This document shows, in pieces, positions 38,231 through 48,889 of a stretch of DNA of 64,000 nucleotides (position 1 is its first letter; every line of letters begins with the position of its first letter). A program made the position numbers and the translations under genes. The stretch is taken from NCBI RefSeq assembly GCF_900016785.1, contig NZ_LN890285.1:62001-126000 (forward strand), written 5' to 3'. The notes beneath the pieces are model-generated. The model did not search any database, had not been told where the DNA came from, and saw only the letters and a program-made list of their open reading frames with translations. The DNA comes from Buchnera aphidicola (Tuberolachnus salignus). Lineage in GTDB: Bacteria > Pseudomonadota > Gammaproteobacteria > Enterobacterales > Enterobacteriaceae.

Positions 38231-39019
38231 TTAAAAAAAATTTTTTTTTAATATAAGATGTTTAAATAATTTATAACATAAAATAGTTTGAGGTTGTGAA
38301 AGTAAAAAAAATATTTGAAAAACCATAATTAAAATAATAATTAGAAGTAATAAAAATCCGTTTTTTATTGAAATCTTGAATTTAAAAATATGAAATTTTT
38401 TTTGAGTTTTAAAAAAAATTATCCAATTAAACAAAATATAAATAAATAAAAAAAAAGTACATAAAAAAAATGTTATAAAAAATAAAAAAAAATTAGAGTT
38501 TGGTATTCTTTGCATAGAATTTGAAGTTAAAGCAGTTAAAATTCCCGGTAAAAAATATATAATAGGCCAACATATACAAGCAAAAAAATTTGGAATAAAA
38601 AAATTTTTTGTTGAAATATTAAAAATTCCAGATATTACAGGAATTAAAGGACGAATAGGTCCGATAAATTTTCCAAAAAAAATGGTAAAAAAACTGTATT
38701 GAAATAAATATTTATAAATTTTTTTTATAATTTTTTTTTTTTTTTGAATAAAATTCATGTTTTTTATTTTTTTTTGACCAATTTTTCCTATAAAATATGA
38801 AATTAAATCTCCAAGATAACATCCTATAAAACTTAAAAACCATGCATGATAAAAATTTATTTTTTCATGTCCGATAAATGTTCCTAATGTACTCATACAG
38901 ACTAATCCAGGAATAAATAATCCAATAAAAAGTGTAGATTCCAGAAAAGAAATTATAAATACTATAAAAGGTAAATGATTTAATATAAAATTCATATAAT
39001 GAGCAAGATAATATTTCAT
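38231..39019 (-). CDS. yabI: DedA-family inner-membrane protein YabI
   Basis: DedA proteins are polytopic inner-membrane proteins linked to lipid carrier recycling and membrane homeostasis. This one has 262 residues and matches E. coli YabI (254) over its full length. Landmarks are ESTLFIGLFIPG near residue 27, GCYLGDLISYFIGK near 66, and the signature FGKFIGPIRPLIPVISG near 115-130, with the conserved arginine in PIRP. About five hydrophobic segments are present. Its start is uncertain: an ATG nine codons downstream would also fit. In E. coli yabI is also in the 0-2 minute region near rsmA and carAB. Confidence 0.88.
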   Translation of the reverse strand: MKYYLAHYMNFILNHLPFIVFIISFLESTLFIGLFIPGLVCMSTLGTFIGHEKINFYHAWFLSFIGCYLGDLISYFIGKIGQKKIKNMNFIQKKKKIIKKIYKYLFQYSFFTIFFGKFIGPIRPLIPVISGIFNISTKNFFIPNFFACICWPIIYFLPGILTALTSNSMQRIPNSNFFLFFITFFLCTFFLFIYILFNWIIFFKTQKKFHIFKFKISIKNGFLLLLIIILIMVFQIFFLLSQPQTILCYKLFKHLILKKNFF

Positions 39020-39115
39020 AATTTTTCAATAATTTCAAAGTAATAGTGAATAGTATACATATTATTTTTTATAAAAAATTTTTTCTTTATATATTATTAA
39101 GGGTTTTATATATTT

Positions 39116-39928
39116 ATGTATAATAAGTTTTTAAAAAAACATTCTCCTATTAAAAGATTAGGTCAAAATTTTTTAAAAAATTCTTTTATAATTTCTAAAA
39201 TAATTGATCAGATGAATATTCAATATCAAGATCATATGATAGAAATTGGTTCTGGTTTAGGTGCTTTAACAGTTCCAATTAGTCAAATAGTAAAAAAATT
39301 AATTGTTTTAGAAATTGATGAAAAATTAGTTTTTTTTTTATCTAAAAATATTTTTTCTAACATAGTTCGTATTTTTTTAGTAAATGCATTAAATTTTAAT
39401 TATAAATTATTCTTAAAAAAATATGATGGTATTTTATTTCGTATTTTTGGAAATTTACCTTATAATATTTCTACTCTTTTTTTATTAAAAATAATGAAAG
39501 TTAATGAATATATTTTTGATATGCATTTTATGTTTCAAAAAGAAGTTGCTGATCGAATAATTGCACTGCCTAATACTAAAAAATATGGACGTTTGAGTAT
39601 TGTAACTCAATATTTTTATAACATTAAAATTATTTTACATGCAACACAAGAAGATTTTTTTCCAAAACCTAAAGTGGATTCTACTTTTTTAAAGTTTATA
39701 CCAATATTTAAAAAAAAAAATATTAAAAAATATTTAATTTTATTAGGATATGTTACGCAAATAGCATTTAAAAATCGTAGAAAAATTATAAAAAATAGTT
39801 TAGGTATACTTTTTAATGAAAAAACATTATTGTCTTTAGGAATTAATCCTTTAAATCGACCAGAGAATATAACAGTTTTACAATATTCAAAATTAGTAGA
39901 TTTAATTATTTTAGAAAATTTGTTATAA
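39116..39928 (+). CDS. rsmA: 16S rRNA (adenine1518/1519-N6) dimethyltransferase
   Basis: RsmA (KsgA) dimethylates two adjacent adenines in helix 45 of 16S rRNA. It has 270 residues (E. coli 273). Motifs: RLGQNFLKNSF at the N-terminus, SAM motif I MIEIGSGLGALT, VLEID, and the catalytic NLPYNIST near residue 113, followed by MHFMFQKEVADRI and the C-terminal RRKIIKNSLG block. E. coli neighbours apaH, folA and pdxA are missing from this locus. It converges with carB across a hairpin. Confidence 0.95.
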   Translation: MYNKFLKKHSPIKRLGQNFLKNSFIISKIIDQMNIQYQDHMIEIGSGLGALTVPISQIVKKLIVLEIDEKLVFFLSKNIFSNIVRIFLVNALNFNYKLFLKKYDGILFRIFGNLPYNISTLFLLKIMKVNEYIFDMHFMFQKEVADRIIALPNTKKYGRLSIVTQYFYNIKIILHATQEDFFPKPKVDSTFLKFIPIFKKKNIKKYLILLGYVTQIAFKNRRKIIKNSLGILFNEKTLLSLGINPLNRPENITVLQYSKLVDLIILENLL

Positions 39929-39967
39929 TTTTTTTTGTTTTCAATATTATATAATTTTTTCAAATAT

Positions 39968-40000
39968 AAAAATGCAAGCAAAAAATCAGCTTGCATTTTT
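39968..40000. terminator. Rho-independent terminator between convergent rsmA and carB
   Basis: A perfect 12-bp stem (39968-39979 AAAAATGCAAGC with 39989-40000 GCTTGCATTTTT) and a 9-nt loop end in a T tract on the plus strand and, by symmetry, also on the minus strand. This is a classic bidirectional terminator. Confidence 0.8.
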
Positions 40001-40062
40001 TATATTTTATATTATTCAAAACAATAAAATTTTTAAATATGCAACTTATAAATTGATTTTTT

Positions 40063-43000
40063 TTAACGACATTGTATTTGTTGAATTGAATAAACATTTA
40101 TTTTATCATGGTTTTTAAAAGCTCCATATGTTGCATATACACCCTTTAAAGTAGTATCATAATGTATTTGATTTTGTATAATATATTGAAAAATTTCTTT
40201 ATTATAATTTTTTTTTTGAGAGAAATCTGGAATGTTAATGATGTAAACATATTTTTTATTTTTTAAAATTTCTTTTAAATAAATTTTTTTAAGATTAAGA
40301 CAATTAATATGATGTAAATTAAGTTTTGAATTTTCTAAAAATTTATATATTTTTTTTGAAACAAAATCAATAATAAAACCTAAATTGATAAATTTTTTGC
40401 ATATTTTAAAAATTTTTTTTAAATTTTGAAATGGTATTATACATAAAATTAAACCAGGAATTAAAATTTTAGAAACAGTACTTTGTAAAGCTTTATAAAA
40501 AGCATGTGAAAATTTTTTTCCAATCCCCATTACTTCGCCTGTAGATTTCATTTCTGGTCCTAAAATTAAATTAGAGTTTTCAAATTTATTAAATGGTAAA
40601 ACAACTTCTTTTACAAAAAAATATTTTGAAGATTTTTCTTTGAGACATTTTTGTTTTTTTAAAGTATGATTAATCATTACATAAGCAGAAATTTTTGATA
40701 ATTCATAACCAGTAGCTTTGGAAAGAAAAGGAATAGTTCGTGATGCCCTAGGATTTACTTCTAAAATATATATTTTTTTTTTTTGAATTGCAAATTGAGC
40801 GTTCATTAATCCTTTAATTGAAAGTTCTATAGCTAATTTTTTAACTTGTTTTTTAATTTTTTGTATTATTTTAGATGAAAGAGTATAAGGTGGAAATACG
40901 CATGCTGAATCTCCTGAATGTATTCCAGCAGGTTCTATATGTTCTAAAATTCCACCAATTAAAACATTTATACCATCACATACAATATCTACGTCTATCT
41001 CTGTTGCATTTTCTAAATATTGGTCTAATAATATTTTTTGAATTTGAGAAGTATTTTTTAAATTTTTAAAATATTTATTTAATTCTATTGGATTTTTAAT
41101 AATTTTCATATCACGTCCACCTAAAACATAAGACGGGCGCATAATAATAGGATAACCTAAAATTTTAGATTTTTGAGAAGCTTCTTCAAAAGTATTTACG
41201 ATATAGTTGTTTGGTTGTTTAAATTTCAATTTTTGGATTATTTTTTGAAATTTATTTCTATTTTCTGCTTTATCAATATTTTCGTATGTGGTTCCTAAAA
41301 TTTTAATATTGAGTTTTTGAAAATATTTTGCTAATTTTAAAGGAGTTTGCCCACCATATTGTATAATGATTCCTAAAGGTTTTTCTAAATTTACAATAGA
41401 AATAATATGTTCCAATGTAATCGGTTCGAAATACAATCGATTAGACATATTATAATCAGTTGAAACTGTTTCTGGATTACAATTAATCATAATAGTTTCA
41501 TAATTTTTATTCATTAAAGCTTGAGATGCATGTACACAGCAATAATCAAATTCAATTCCTTGACCAATTCGATTAGGACCTCCTCCTAAAATAATAATTT
41601 TTTTTTTGTTTTTAGTAGGAATTGATTCACATTCATCATCCCATGTTGAATATAAATAAGCAGTTTCTGTCGAAAACTCTGCAGCACAAGTATCAATTCT
41701 TTTATAAACAGGGCGAATATCAGAATTTAATCGAATATCACGGATTATTTTTTCTTTTACATTTATTAATTGTGAAATTCTTAAATCTGAAAATCCTTTT
41801 TTTTTAATAAATTTTAAAAATTTTAAATTTATTTTTTGTATTTCAATTTTTTTAATATCTTTTTCAATAAAAATAATTTCTTGAATATAATATAAAAACC
41901 AAGGATCTATTTTAGTAAAATGATTTATTTTTTTTATTGACCAATTTTTTCGAAAAGCTTCTCCAATATACCATACTCGTTCTGGACCAGCATGAGTTAA
42001 TTCATATATTAATTTTTTTTCATTATTGATAATCTCAATTGAAGCAGGTTTCCATAATGTAATATCAAATCCAGAAGAATTTATTTCTAAACTTTGTATA
42101 GATTTTTGTAAAGCTTCGGAAAATGTACGTCCAATAGCCATAACTTCGCCAACAGATTTCATTTGAGTGGTTAATCTATCAGTACATTCTGGAAATTTTT
42201 CAAAATTAAATCGAGGCATTTTAACTACTACATAATCTAACGAAGGTTCAAAAGCTGCTGGAGTACCAACACCAGTTATTTCATTTTGCAATTCATCTAA
42301 AGTATATCCAATTGCTAATTTTGTTGAAATACGTGCAATAGGAAAACCAGTAGCTTTTGATGCTAGAGCGGAAGATCGAGAAACTCTAGGATTCATCTCG
42401 ATAATAATCATATCTCCATTTTTTGGGTTAATAGCAAATTGAACATTTGCTCCTCCATTATGTACTCCTATTTCTTGTAAAATATTTTTAGAAGCATTGC
42501 GCATTTTTTGAAATTCAATATCACTTAAAGTTTGTGATGGCGCTACAGTAATTGAATCTCCTGTATGTATTCCCATAGGATCTAAATTTTCTATTGAACA
42601 AACTACAATAAAATTTTCTTTTGTATCACGTATAATTTCTAATTCATATTCTTTCCAACCAATTAATGATTTATCTATTAAGAGTTCATGTGTAGGAGAT
42701 AATTTAAATCCTAATCGACAAATTTTTTTAAATTCTGGAAGTGAATAAGCAATTCCTCCGCCACTACCTCCCATAGTAAATGATGGTCGAATAATGCATG
42801 GAAAACCAATTTCTTCTACTGTTAATAGTGCAGTTTGAAGATTGTTAACAATTTTACAAGGAGCTGTTTTTAAATTAATTTTTTTCATAGATTTTTCAAA
42901 TAAATGTCTATCTTCAGCTTTTTGAATAGCTGAAATAGTGACACCAATAATTTCTATGTTATTTTTTGTTAAAATTTTTTTTTTATGTAATTTTAAAAGA

Positions 43001-43293
43001 CAGTTTAATGCTGTTTGTCCACCCATAGTAGGTAAAATAGCATTTGGTTTTTCTTTTTGTATAATTTTTTCAATAATCGAAGATTTTAGAGGTTCGATAT
43101 ATGTCTGATCTGCTAAATTCGGATCTGTCATAATAGTCGCTGGATTAGAGTTGATTAAGACTATTTTAATACCTTCTTCTTTCAATACTTGGCAGGCTTG
43201 CACTCCTGAATAATCAAATTCGCAAGCCTGTCCAATTATAATAGGACCTGCACCTAAAATAAGAATTTTTTTTAAATCAGATCTTTTAGGCAT
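40063..43293 (-). CDS. carB: Carbamoyl-phosphate synthase, large subunit
   Basis: CarB makes carbamoyl phosphate from bicarbonate, ammonia and two ATP for arginine and pyrimidine synthesis. It has 1076 residues (E. coli 1073). The two homologous ATP-grasp halves are visible: [21 protein letters not shown] near residue 10 and [19 protein letters not shown] near 570, with [17 protein letters not shown] near 300 and [17 protein letters not shown] near 840. The C-terminal allosteric domain (from about 935) is strongly diverged except the [12 protein letters not shown] block. Its first 22 bases overlap the end of carA, so the subunits are probably coupled in translation. Confidence 0.96.
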   Translation of the reverse strand: MPKRSDLKKILILGAGPIIIGQACEFDYSGVQACQVLKEEGIKIVLINSNPATIMTDPNLADQTYIEPLKSSIIEKIIQKEKPNAILPTMGGQTALNCLLKLHKKKILTKNNIEIIGVTISAIQKAEDRHLFEKSMKKINLKTAPCKIVNNLQTALLTVEEIGFPCIIRPSFTMGGSGGGIAYSLPEFKKICRLGFKLSPTHELLIDKSLIGWKEYELEIIRDTKENFIVVCSIENLDPMGIHTGDSITVAPSQTLSDIEFQKMRNASKNILQEIGVHNGGANVQFAINPKNGDMIIIEMNPRVSRSSALASKATGFPIARISTKLAIGYTLDELQNEITGVGTPAAFEPSLDYVVVKMPRFNFEKFPECTDRLTTQMKSVGEVMAIGRTFSEALQKSIQSLEINSSGFDITLWKPASIEIINNEKKLIYELTHAGPERVWYIGEAFRKNWSIKKINHFTKIDPWFLYYIQEIIFIEKDIKKIEIQKINLKFLKFIKKKGFSDLRISQLINVKEKIIRDIRLNSDIRPVYKRIDTCAAEFSTETAYLYSTWDDECESIPTKNKKKIIILGGGPNRIGQGIEFDYCCVHASQALMNKNYETIMINCNPETVSTDYNMSNRLYFEPITLEHIISIVNLEKPLGIIIQYGGQTPLKLAKYFQKLNIKILGTTYENIDKAENRNKFQKIIQKLKFKQPNNYIVNTFEEASQKSKILGYPIIMRPSYVLGGRDMKIIKNPIELNKYFKNLKNTSQIQKILLDQYLENATEIDVDIVCDGINVLIGGILEHIEPAGIHSGDSACVFPPYTLSSKIIQKIKKQVKKLAIELSIKGLMNAQFAIQKKKIYILEVNPRASRTIPFLSKATGYELSKISAYVMINHTLKKQKCLKEKSSKYFFVKEVVLPFNKFENSNLILGPEMKSTGEVMGIGKKFSHAFYKALQSTVSKILIPGLILCIIPFQNLKKIFKICKKFINLGFIIDFVSKKIYKFLENSKLNLHHINCLNLKKIYLKEILKNKKYVYIINIPDFSQKKNYNKEIFQYIIQNQIHYDTTLKGVYATYGAFKNHDKINVYSIQQIQCR

Positions 43294-44441
43294 TTTTTTT
43301 CCTTTTTAGACATTATTTTAATAAATTTATCAAATAAAATTTGTATATCATGTGGGCCAGGAAAAGCTTCAGGATGACCTTGAAAACTAAATGCTAAAGA
43401 ATTTTTCAAAGATATTCCTTGAATTGTATTATCAAATAGAGAAATATGGGTAATTTTAATATTTTTATTTAAAGATAAAGGATCAATAGTATAATTGTGA
43501 TTTTGAGAGGTAATAAAAATACGATTATTTGATAGTGATTTTACAGGATGATTAGAACCATGGTGTCCAAATTTCATAGTTATAATTTTTGCATTTTCTG
43601 CTAAAGCTAAAATTTGATGACCTAAACAAATTCCAAAAATTGGAATATTACAAAATAATAATTTTTTAATTTGTTGTACAGTGAACGCACATAATCGGGG
43701 ATCACCTGGACCATTTGATAGAAGAATTCCTGAAGGTTTTAATTCTAAAATTTTTTTTATTTTAGTTTCTGCGGGAACAATTGTAATAATACAATTTTTT
43801 TTAGACAAAATTTCTAAAATGTTTCTTTTAATTCCAAAATCATATACTACAACATGAAACAAATTTTTTTTTTTATATGGAATATGAAATCGATTTAAAT
43901 AATTAAAAGGACTGGAAGATTTCTTAGTAGTCCAAATATATTTTTTTTTTGTGCTTTTTTTTAAAATTATGTTTTTTTTAGGGAAATTTGAATATTCTGA
44001 AATTTTTTTTAAGATTTTTTTTGAAGAAATGTTAATATCTGTAGTAATGCAACCATATTGAGTTCCAGATGTTCGAATAATTTTTGTTAATTTTCGAGTA
44101 TCAATATCTGTAATTGAAATAATTTTATTTTCTTTAAGATATTTTAAAATTGTTTTTTGACTTGTATAATGGCTTGCTATTTTTGATAAATTTTTAGCAA
44201 TAATGCCTTTTACATGTATTTTTTTTGATTCTGAAGAAAAATTATTAATACCAATGTTTCCGATATGTGGGTATGTAAAAACTATAAACTGATTACTATA
44301 TGAAGGATCTGTTAAAATTTCTTGATATCCAGTCATAGAAGTATTAAAAACAATTTCTCCAAAAATAGTTCCTTTTATTCCATCATTTTTTCCGTAAAAA
44401 ATAGTACCATCTTGTAATATTAAAATTGCCTTAATGTGCAA
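43272..44441 (-). CDS. carA: Carbamoyl-phosphate synthase, small (glutaminase) subunit, UUG start
   Basis: CarA releases ammonia from glutamine for CarB. It has 389 residues (E. coli 382). The class-I amidotransferase triad is present: cysteine in [10 protein letters not shown] near residue 270 and His-x-Glu in [11 protein letters not shown] near 358. The start is TTG at 44441, seven bases after TAGGAGA, a strong ribosome site; E. coli carA also starts with TTG, and the following codons ATT AAG match. It overlaps carB by 22 bases. dapB lies 66 bases upstream, so dapB-carA-carB may be one unit, the same gene order as in E. coli. Confidence 0.95.
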   Translation of the reverse strand: MHIKAILILQDGTIFYGKNDGIKGTIFGEIVFNTSMTGYQEILTDPSYSNQFIVFTYPHIGNIGINNFSSESKKIHVKGIIAKNLSKIASHYTSQKTILKYLKENKIISITDIDTRKLTKIIRTSGTQYGCITTDINISSKKILKKISEYSNFPKKNIILKKSTKKKYIWTTKKSSSPFNYLNRFHIPYKKKNLFHVVVYDFGIKRNILEILSKKNCIITIVPAETKIKKILELKPSGILLSNGPGDPRLCAFTVQQIKKLLFCNIPIFGICLGHQILALAENAKIITMKFGHHGSNHPVKSLSNNRIFITSQNHNYTIDPLSLNKNIKITHISLFDNTIQGISLKNSLAFSFQGHPEAFPGPHDIQILFDKFIKIMSKKEKKCLKDLI

Positions 44442-44507
44442 GATAATTTCTCCTAAATTATGTGAAAAAAAATTTTAGAACATTCTAAAATAAAATTTAA
44501 GATTATC

Positions 44508-45326
44508 TCAAATTACTTCTTTTAAGGTATCTTCCATAGTAAAAAATCCATTTTTTTTATTATTAATCCAAACAACAGAATTTAAAGCGCCTCGAGAAAA
44601 TATGTTTCGATGATTTGCTTGATGTGTTATTTTTATAATTTCTTCTTTCATTGATAAGATAACTGTATGTTCTCCGATTACTTTTCCTATTCGAATACTT
44701 GAACTACCAATTTTTTTTTGTACATTTTTAGTATTTAAATAATAATAATTTAATATATCTTTTTTTAAAAATTTCCAATTAAAAAAATTAGTAATAATTG
44801 ATTGTAAATATAAAGAAGTTCCAGATGGTAAATCTTTTTTTTGAGAATGATGTGTTTCTAAAATAGAAATTTCATTAACTTCTCCTAAAATTTTAAAAAT
44901 TTTTTCTAAAATTAAACACATCAAATTAATACCTAAACTAAAATTAGGAGAACATAAAATAGAAATTTTTTTTGAATATTTTTTAATTTTTTTCATTTGA
45001 GTATTAGTAAAACCAGTCGTACCAATCACAATTTTTTTATTTCTTTGTAAACAAAATTTTATATTTTCTAAAGAATTTTCAGGAGTACTAAAATCAATCA
45101 TAACATCAAAATTAATATTAGTATTTTTTTTTAATTTTTCTAAAGTTAATATCGGAAAAGAAAATTTTTTTTTTATTTTTTTTTGATTTTTTTGTATGTG
45201 ATATGTAATTGGATTTATTAAAGCAGCAACACAAATAATTTGATTATTTTTTTTTAATTCTTTGATTAATGAACGACCCATTTTTCCATATGCACCAGAA
45301 ATTATAATGTTGATATGTTGATTCAT
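44508..45326 (-). CDS. dapB: 4-hydroxy-tetrahydrodipicolinate reductase
   Basis: DapB reduces the product of DapA using NAD(P)H in lysine/diaminopimelate synthesis. It has 272 residues (E. coli 273). The dinucleotide motif IISGAYGKMGRS opens the protein; GTTGFT and SPNFSLGINL lie in the middle, and the catalytic His-Lys motif is ETHHSQKKDLPSGTS near residue 160. In E. coli rihC, ispH and fkpB lie between dapB and lspA; here only a 257-bp spacer with a nested inverted repeat remains. Confidence 0.95.
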   Translation of the reverse strand: MNQHINIIISGAYGKMGRSLIKELKKNNQIICVAALINPITYHIQKNQKKIKKKFSFPILTLEKLKKNTNINFDVMIDFSTPENSLENIKFCLQRNKKIVIGTTGFTNTQMKKIKKYSKKISILCSPNFSLGINLMCLILEKIFKILGEVNEISILETHHSQKKDLPSGTSLYLQSIITNFFNWKFLKKDILNYYYLNTKNVQKKIGSSSIRIGKVIGEHTVILSMKEEIIKITHQANHRNIFSRGALNSVVWINNKKNGFFTMEDTLKEVI

Positions 45327-45488
45327 AAGTTTTCCAATATTATTTATTTTAAATATTTAAGAATTATTTATTTTATTTTGTGTATAAAAAAAATAAAATA
45401 AATTTACTGCATATATTAATTATATATGTATAAAAATTTTAATTTTATTAGTATATCGTATGTTGTATAGCTTTTGAATGTATTTTTA

Positions 45489-45549
45489 AATATGTTTCAA
45501 AATAAAAATATTGAGTTTTATACATAAAACTCAATATTAGAAACATATT
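45489..45549. terminator. Nested double inverted repeat between lspA and dapB
   Basis: The inner stem is 15 bp and perfect (45507-45521 with 45524-45538, core ATTGAGTTTTAT). Around it lies a second perfect 10-bp stem (45489-45498, ATATGTTTC core, with 45540-45549). Together they form one coaxial hairpin of about 25 pairs. It follows lspA and probably ends the ileS-lspA transcript. No long U run follows on the minus strand, so another RNA role cannot be excluded. Confidence 0.5.
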
Positions 45550-45583
45550 GTATTTTACAAAAAATAAAAAACAATAAAAATTT

Positions 45584-46097
45584 TTAAATTTTTTCATCTA
45601 AATAAAAACTGATTGTTAAAAAAATTCCTATAATTATATAAATATCTGCTAAATTGAATGTAAAAAAATGAAAATTTTTTAAATGGAAATCTAAAAAATC
45701 AATTACATATCCAGTTATAGATCTGTTTAATAAATTTCCTAAACTTCCAAATATAATTAATAAATATCCAATATTATTATTTTTTATAGAAGTCTTAGGA
45801 TGATAAATATATAAAAAATAATTTATTATTAAGAAAAAAAATATATTAAAAAACAATAAAAAAAAATTTTTTGAATAATTCAAAGAAAATAAATTTAATG
45901 AAATACCATAATTATGTAAATTTTTAAGATTTAAAAAACAAAAAATTTTTTTTTTTTTGATAAGGAACAATTTTTGAAATTAAATATTTACTTAACAAAT
46001 CTGAAAATAATATTATAGTACCAATAATTAAATTATATTTTTTTTTTTTTAAAAAAATGTTCTTTTTTCTCCTGTTCCGTAAATATTTAAAAAACAT
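45584..46097 (-). pseudogene. lspA: Signal peptidase II, frameshifted in an A13 tract (possibly rescued by slippage)
   Basis: LspA cleaves the signal peptide of prolipoproteins in the inner membrane. Two frames together give a full-length protein of about 170 residues (E. coli 164). The first frame (from 46097) has the first membrane segment and SDLLSKYLI; the second has HNYG, GSLGNLLNR and both catalytic aspartates (YVIDFLDF and FNLAD). They are separated by a frameshift in a run of 13 A (plus-strand T at 45946-45958). Removing one A restores continuity (QKKKIFCF). The rest of the gene is intact. It overlaps ileS by 49 bases if ATG 46097 is used; AGGAGA at the ileS end could instead serve a later non-ATG start. 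Confidence 0.85.
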
Positions 46098-48889
46098 CGA
46101 GAACAAATATTTGTATTGATAAAATTTTTTTTGAAATTTTCGATATAATGCCAGCATCTTATACATTTTCTTCCAATAGATTTTTTAATTAAAATTTTGC
46201 ATTTTTTAAAATGATTACTATTTTTTAAATTTTTTGGAGCAATATGATATTTTTTAAGAACAATTTGAGAAACAGAAAAAAAAAGTGGTAATTCTTTACT
46301 ATGAATTCTTTTTAATATTTCCAATATCGAATCAGAAACATATAAAATAATTTTAACTTCTAAATTACTTCTAATTATTTTTTTTTCTCTTTTTTGTTCA
46401 ATTTTTTTGTATATTTCATCTCGTAATAAAAATAAAATTTTCCAAATTTTAGAATCAAAAATTGTTTTTGAAAAATATTTTTTTTTTAAATTGTACCAAG
46501 TAGTTACAAAAATAGAGTGTTCTAATTTTTCTGGAATATAATTCCAAATTTCGTCAGCAGTAAAGGATAAAATAGGAGAAATCCATCGAACAAAACAATG
46601 TAAAATATAATATAAAACTGTTTGACTGCTCCTTCTTTCAAGACTGTTTTTTTTAAACATATATAAACGATCTTTAACAATTTCAAAATAACGTGAACTT
46701 AATTGTATAGAGCAAAAATTTAAAATATTTTTAACTACTGTATGAAAATCAAATTTAGAATAATTTTTAATAATTTTTTTTTGAAATTTTTTTGTTATAT
46801 TTAAAATCCAATGATCTAAAATTAATATTTTTTTTATTGGAATGGAATGAAGACTAGGAACAAAATCATATAAGTTTGCTAATAAAAAACGCACAGTATT
46901 TCGAATACGTCGATAATATTCTGAAGTTTGTTTTAAAATTTTATCAGAAATAGATATTTCATTTGAATAATCAGTATATGCTACCCAAAGTCGTAAAATA
47001 TCTGCACCCCATATTTGAATAATTTTTTGTGGTGAAATAATGTTTTCTAATGATTTTGACATTTTTTGTTTTTTTTGATCTACTACAAAACCATGAGTAA
47101 TAACTGTTTTATAAGGAATAGATTTACGAGTGCACATAGAAATAATTAAAGAAGACATATACCAACCTCGATGTTGATCTGATCCTTCAATACATAAATC
47201 TGCAATATAATTTTTTTTATTAAGAACATTATATTCATAAATTTTTAATTGATGATTTGATCCAGATTCAAACCAAACATCAATAATATCACTAACTTTT
47301 TCGTATTCATCAAAATTTTTATTTAATAATATTTGAGGATCTAAATTCCACCATATTTGGCTTCCTTTTTTTTTAACTATTTTACAAAAATTTTTTATAA
47401 TTAAAATAGTATCAGGATGTAATTTTTTAGTTTTTTTATGAATAAATAATGGAAGTGGAACACCCCATTTTCTTTGTCTTGAAATACACCAATCTGGTCT
47501 ATTTTTAACTAAAATTTTCATTTTTTGGTTTCCCCATTTAGGGATCCAATTTATAAAATCAATTTTTTTTAAAATTTTTTTTTGTAATAAAGTTTGATCA
47601 ATTTTTATAAACCATTGAGGTGTAGCACGAAATATTACAGGAGTTTTATGTCTCCAACAATGTGGATAACTATGAAAAATATTTTTAAGTAAAAAAATAC
47701 AATTTTTTTGTTGTAAAATTTTTAAAATAATTTTTGAACTTTTAAAAATGTGTGTTTGATTAAGTAAATCATATTTTTTAAAATTATATTTACCTAAAGA
47801 ATCAATTATATTTTTAGGATGAATATTATAATGTTTGCATGAAAAAAAATCTTCAATACCATGATCAGGAGCCATTTGTACAGCTCCAGTACCTAAATCT
47901 TCAGTAACATATTGAGATAATATAATTGGAATTTTTTGTTTGGTAATGGGGTGTAATACCTTTAATAAATCAAATTCTTTACCGAATAAAATTGAAATTT
48001 TTATAAAATGAATTATTTTTTTTTTTTTTAATAAAATAGGTAATAATTTTTTTGCACAAATAAAAAGAGAAGAAGAAGTTTCAAATAAAATATATTCAAT
48101 TTTTGGATGTAATGCAATAGCTTGACAAATTGGAATTGTCCAAAGAGTTGTAGTGTATATAATAAGTGAAATTTTTTTTTTTTTAATAAAAAAATTAGAA
48201 AAATTTTTTATTTTTTTTTTAAAAATTTTTTCTGAATTAATTAAATCCATAGTAAAAAAAATTGATTGACATTTTTTGGAAAAATATTCTATTTCTGCTT
48301 CAGCTAAAGAAGATTGACAATCAAAGCACCAATAAATAGGTTTGAAACCACGATATAATTTTTTTTTTTCAATAATTTTTTTTAAAATTAATAAAGTATT
48401 TGCTTCATTTTCATAATTCATCGTTAAATTAGCATTTTTCCAATCAGCTAAAATCCCTAATCTAACAAAATCTTTTTTTTGTTGTTTAATTTGTTCAAAT
48501 ACATATTTTCTACAAATTTTATGAAATTCTAAAATAGTAAAATTTTTTATTTGAATTTTTAATTTTTTTTCTATTTGATGTTCAATAGGTAAACCATGGC
48601 AGTCCCAACAAGGAATATAAGGCGCATAAAAATTTGACAATCTTTTAGATTTTACGATGATATCTTTTAAAATTTTGTTAACTGCATGTCCTAAATGAAT
48701 ATTTCCATTAGCATAAGGAGGTCCGTCATGTAAAAAAAAATGTTTTGTATTTTTTTTTGAATGTTCAAAAATTTGATAAATATTTTCGTTCGTCCATTTT
48801 TTTAAAATTTCCTGTTCTTTAATAATTAAATTTGCCTTCATAGAAAATTTTGTTTTTGGTAAATTAATGTTATGATTGTTAAAATTCAT
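46049..48889 (-). CDS. ileS: Isoleucyl-tRNA synthetase with altered editing pocket
   Basis: IleS charges tRNA-Ile. It has 946 residues (E. coli 938). The class-I motifs are GPPYANGNIHLGHAVNK (HIGH) near 57-72 and KMSKSLEN (KMSKS) near 620; the tRNA-modified WCISRQRKWG and GSDQHRGW blocks are kept, as is the C-terminal zinc knuckle CIRC and CSRC. In the CP1 editing domain the threonine-rich loop reads TTTLWTIPIC (246-255): E. coli Asn250 is Cys255 and the proline is Leu; His333 of E. coli is Gln338, while Asp342 is kept (Asp347). Aminoacylation should be normal but proofreading of valine may be weak. ribF, which precedes ileS in E. coli, is absent. Confidence 0.95.
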   Translation of the reverse strand: MNFNNHNINLPKTKFSMKANLIIKEQEILKKWTNENIYQIFEHSKKNTKHFFLHDGPPYANGNIHLGHAVNKILKDIIVKSKRLSNFYAPYIPCWDCHGLPIEHQIEKKLKIQIKNFTILEFHKICRKYVFEQIKQQKKDFVRLGILADWKNANLTMNYENEANTLLILKKIIEKKKLYRGFKPIYWCFDCQSSLAEAEIEYFSKKCQSIFFTMDLINSEKIFKKKIKNFSNFFIKKKKISLIIYTTTLWTIPICQAIALHPKIEYILFETSSSLFICAKKLLPILLKKKKIIHFIKISILFGKEFDLLKVLHPITKQKIPIILSQYVTEDLGTGAVQMAPDHGIEDFFSCKHYNIHPKNIIDSLGKYNFKKYDLLNQTHIFKSSKIILKILQQKNCIFLLKNIFHSYPHCWRHKTPVIFRATPQWFIKIDQTLLQKKILKKIDFINWIPKWGNQKMKILVKNRPDWCISRQRKWGVPLPLFIHKKTKKLHPDTILIIKNFCKIVKKKGSQIWWNLDPQILLNKNFDEYEKVSDIIDVWFESGSNHQLKIYEYNVLNKKNYIADLCIEGSDQHRGWYMSSLIISMCTRKSIPYKTVITHGFVVDQKKQKMSKSLENIISPQKIIQIWGADILRLWVAYTDYSNEISISDKILKQTSEYYRRIRNTVRFLLANLYDFVPSLHSIPIKKILILDHWILNITKKFQKKIIKNYSKFDFHTVVKNILNFCSIQLSSRYFEIVKDRLYMFKKNSLERRSSQTVLYYILHCFVRWISPILSFTADEIWNYIPEKLEHSIFVTTWYNLKKKYFSKTIFDSKIWKILFLLRDEIYKKIEQKREKKIIRSNLEVKIILYVSDSILEILKRIHSKELPLFFSVSQIVLKKYHIAPKNLKNSNHFKKCKILIKKSIGRKCIRCWHYIENFKKNFINTNICSRCFLNIYGTGEKRTFF

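Noticed and set aside
43272..43293. Frameshift or fusion at the carA/carB boundary
   Set aside because: Both proteins are complete; the 22-base overlap is a normal operon overlap with the carB start MPKRSDLKK as in E. coli.
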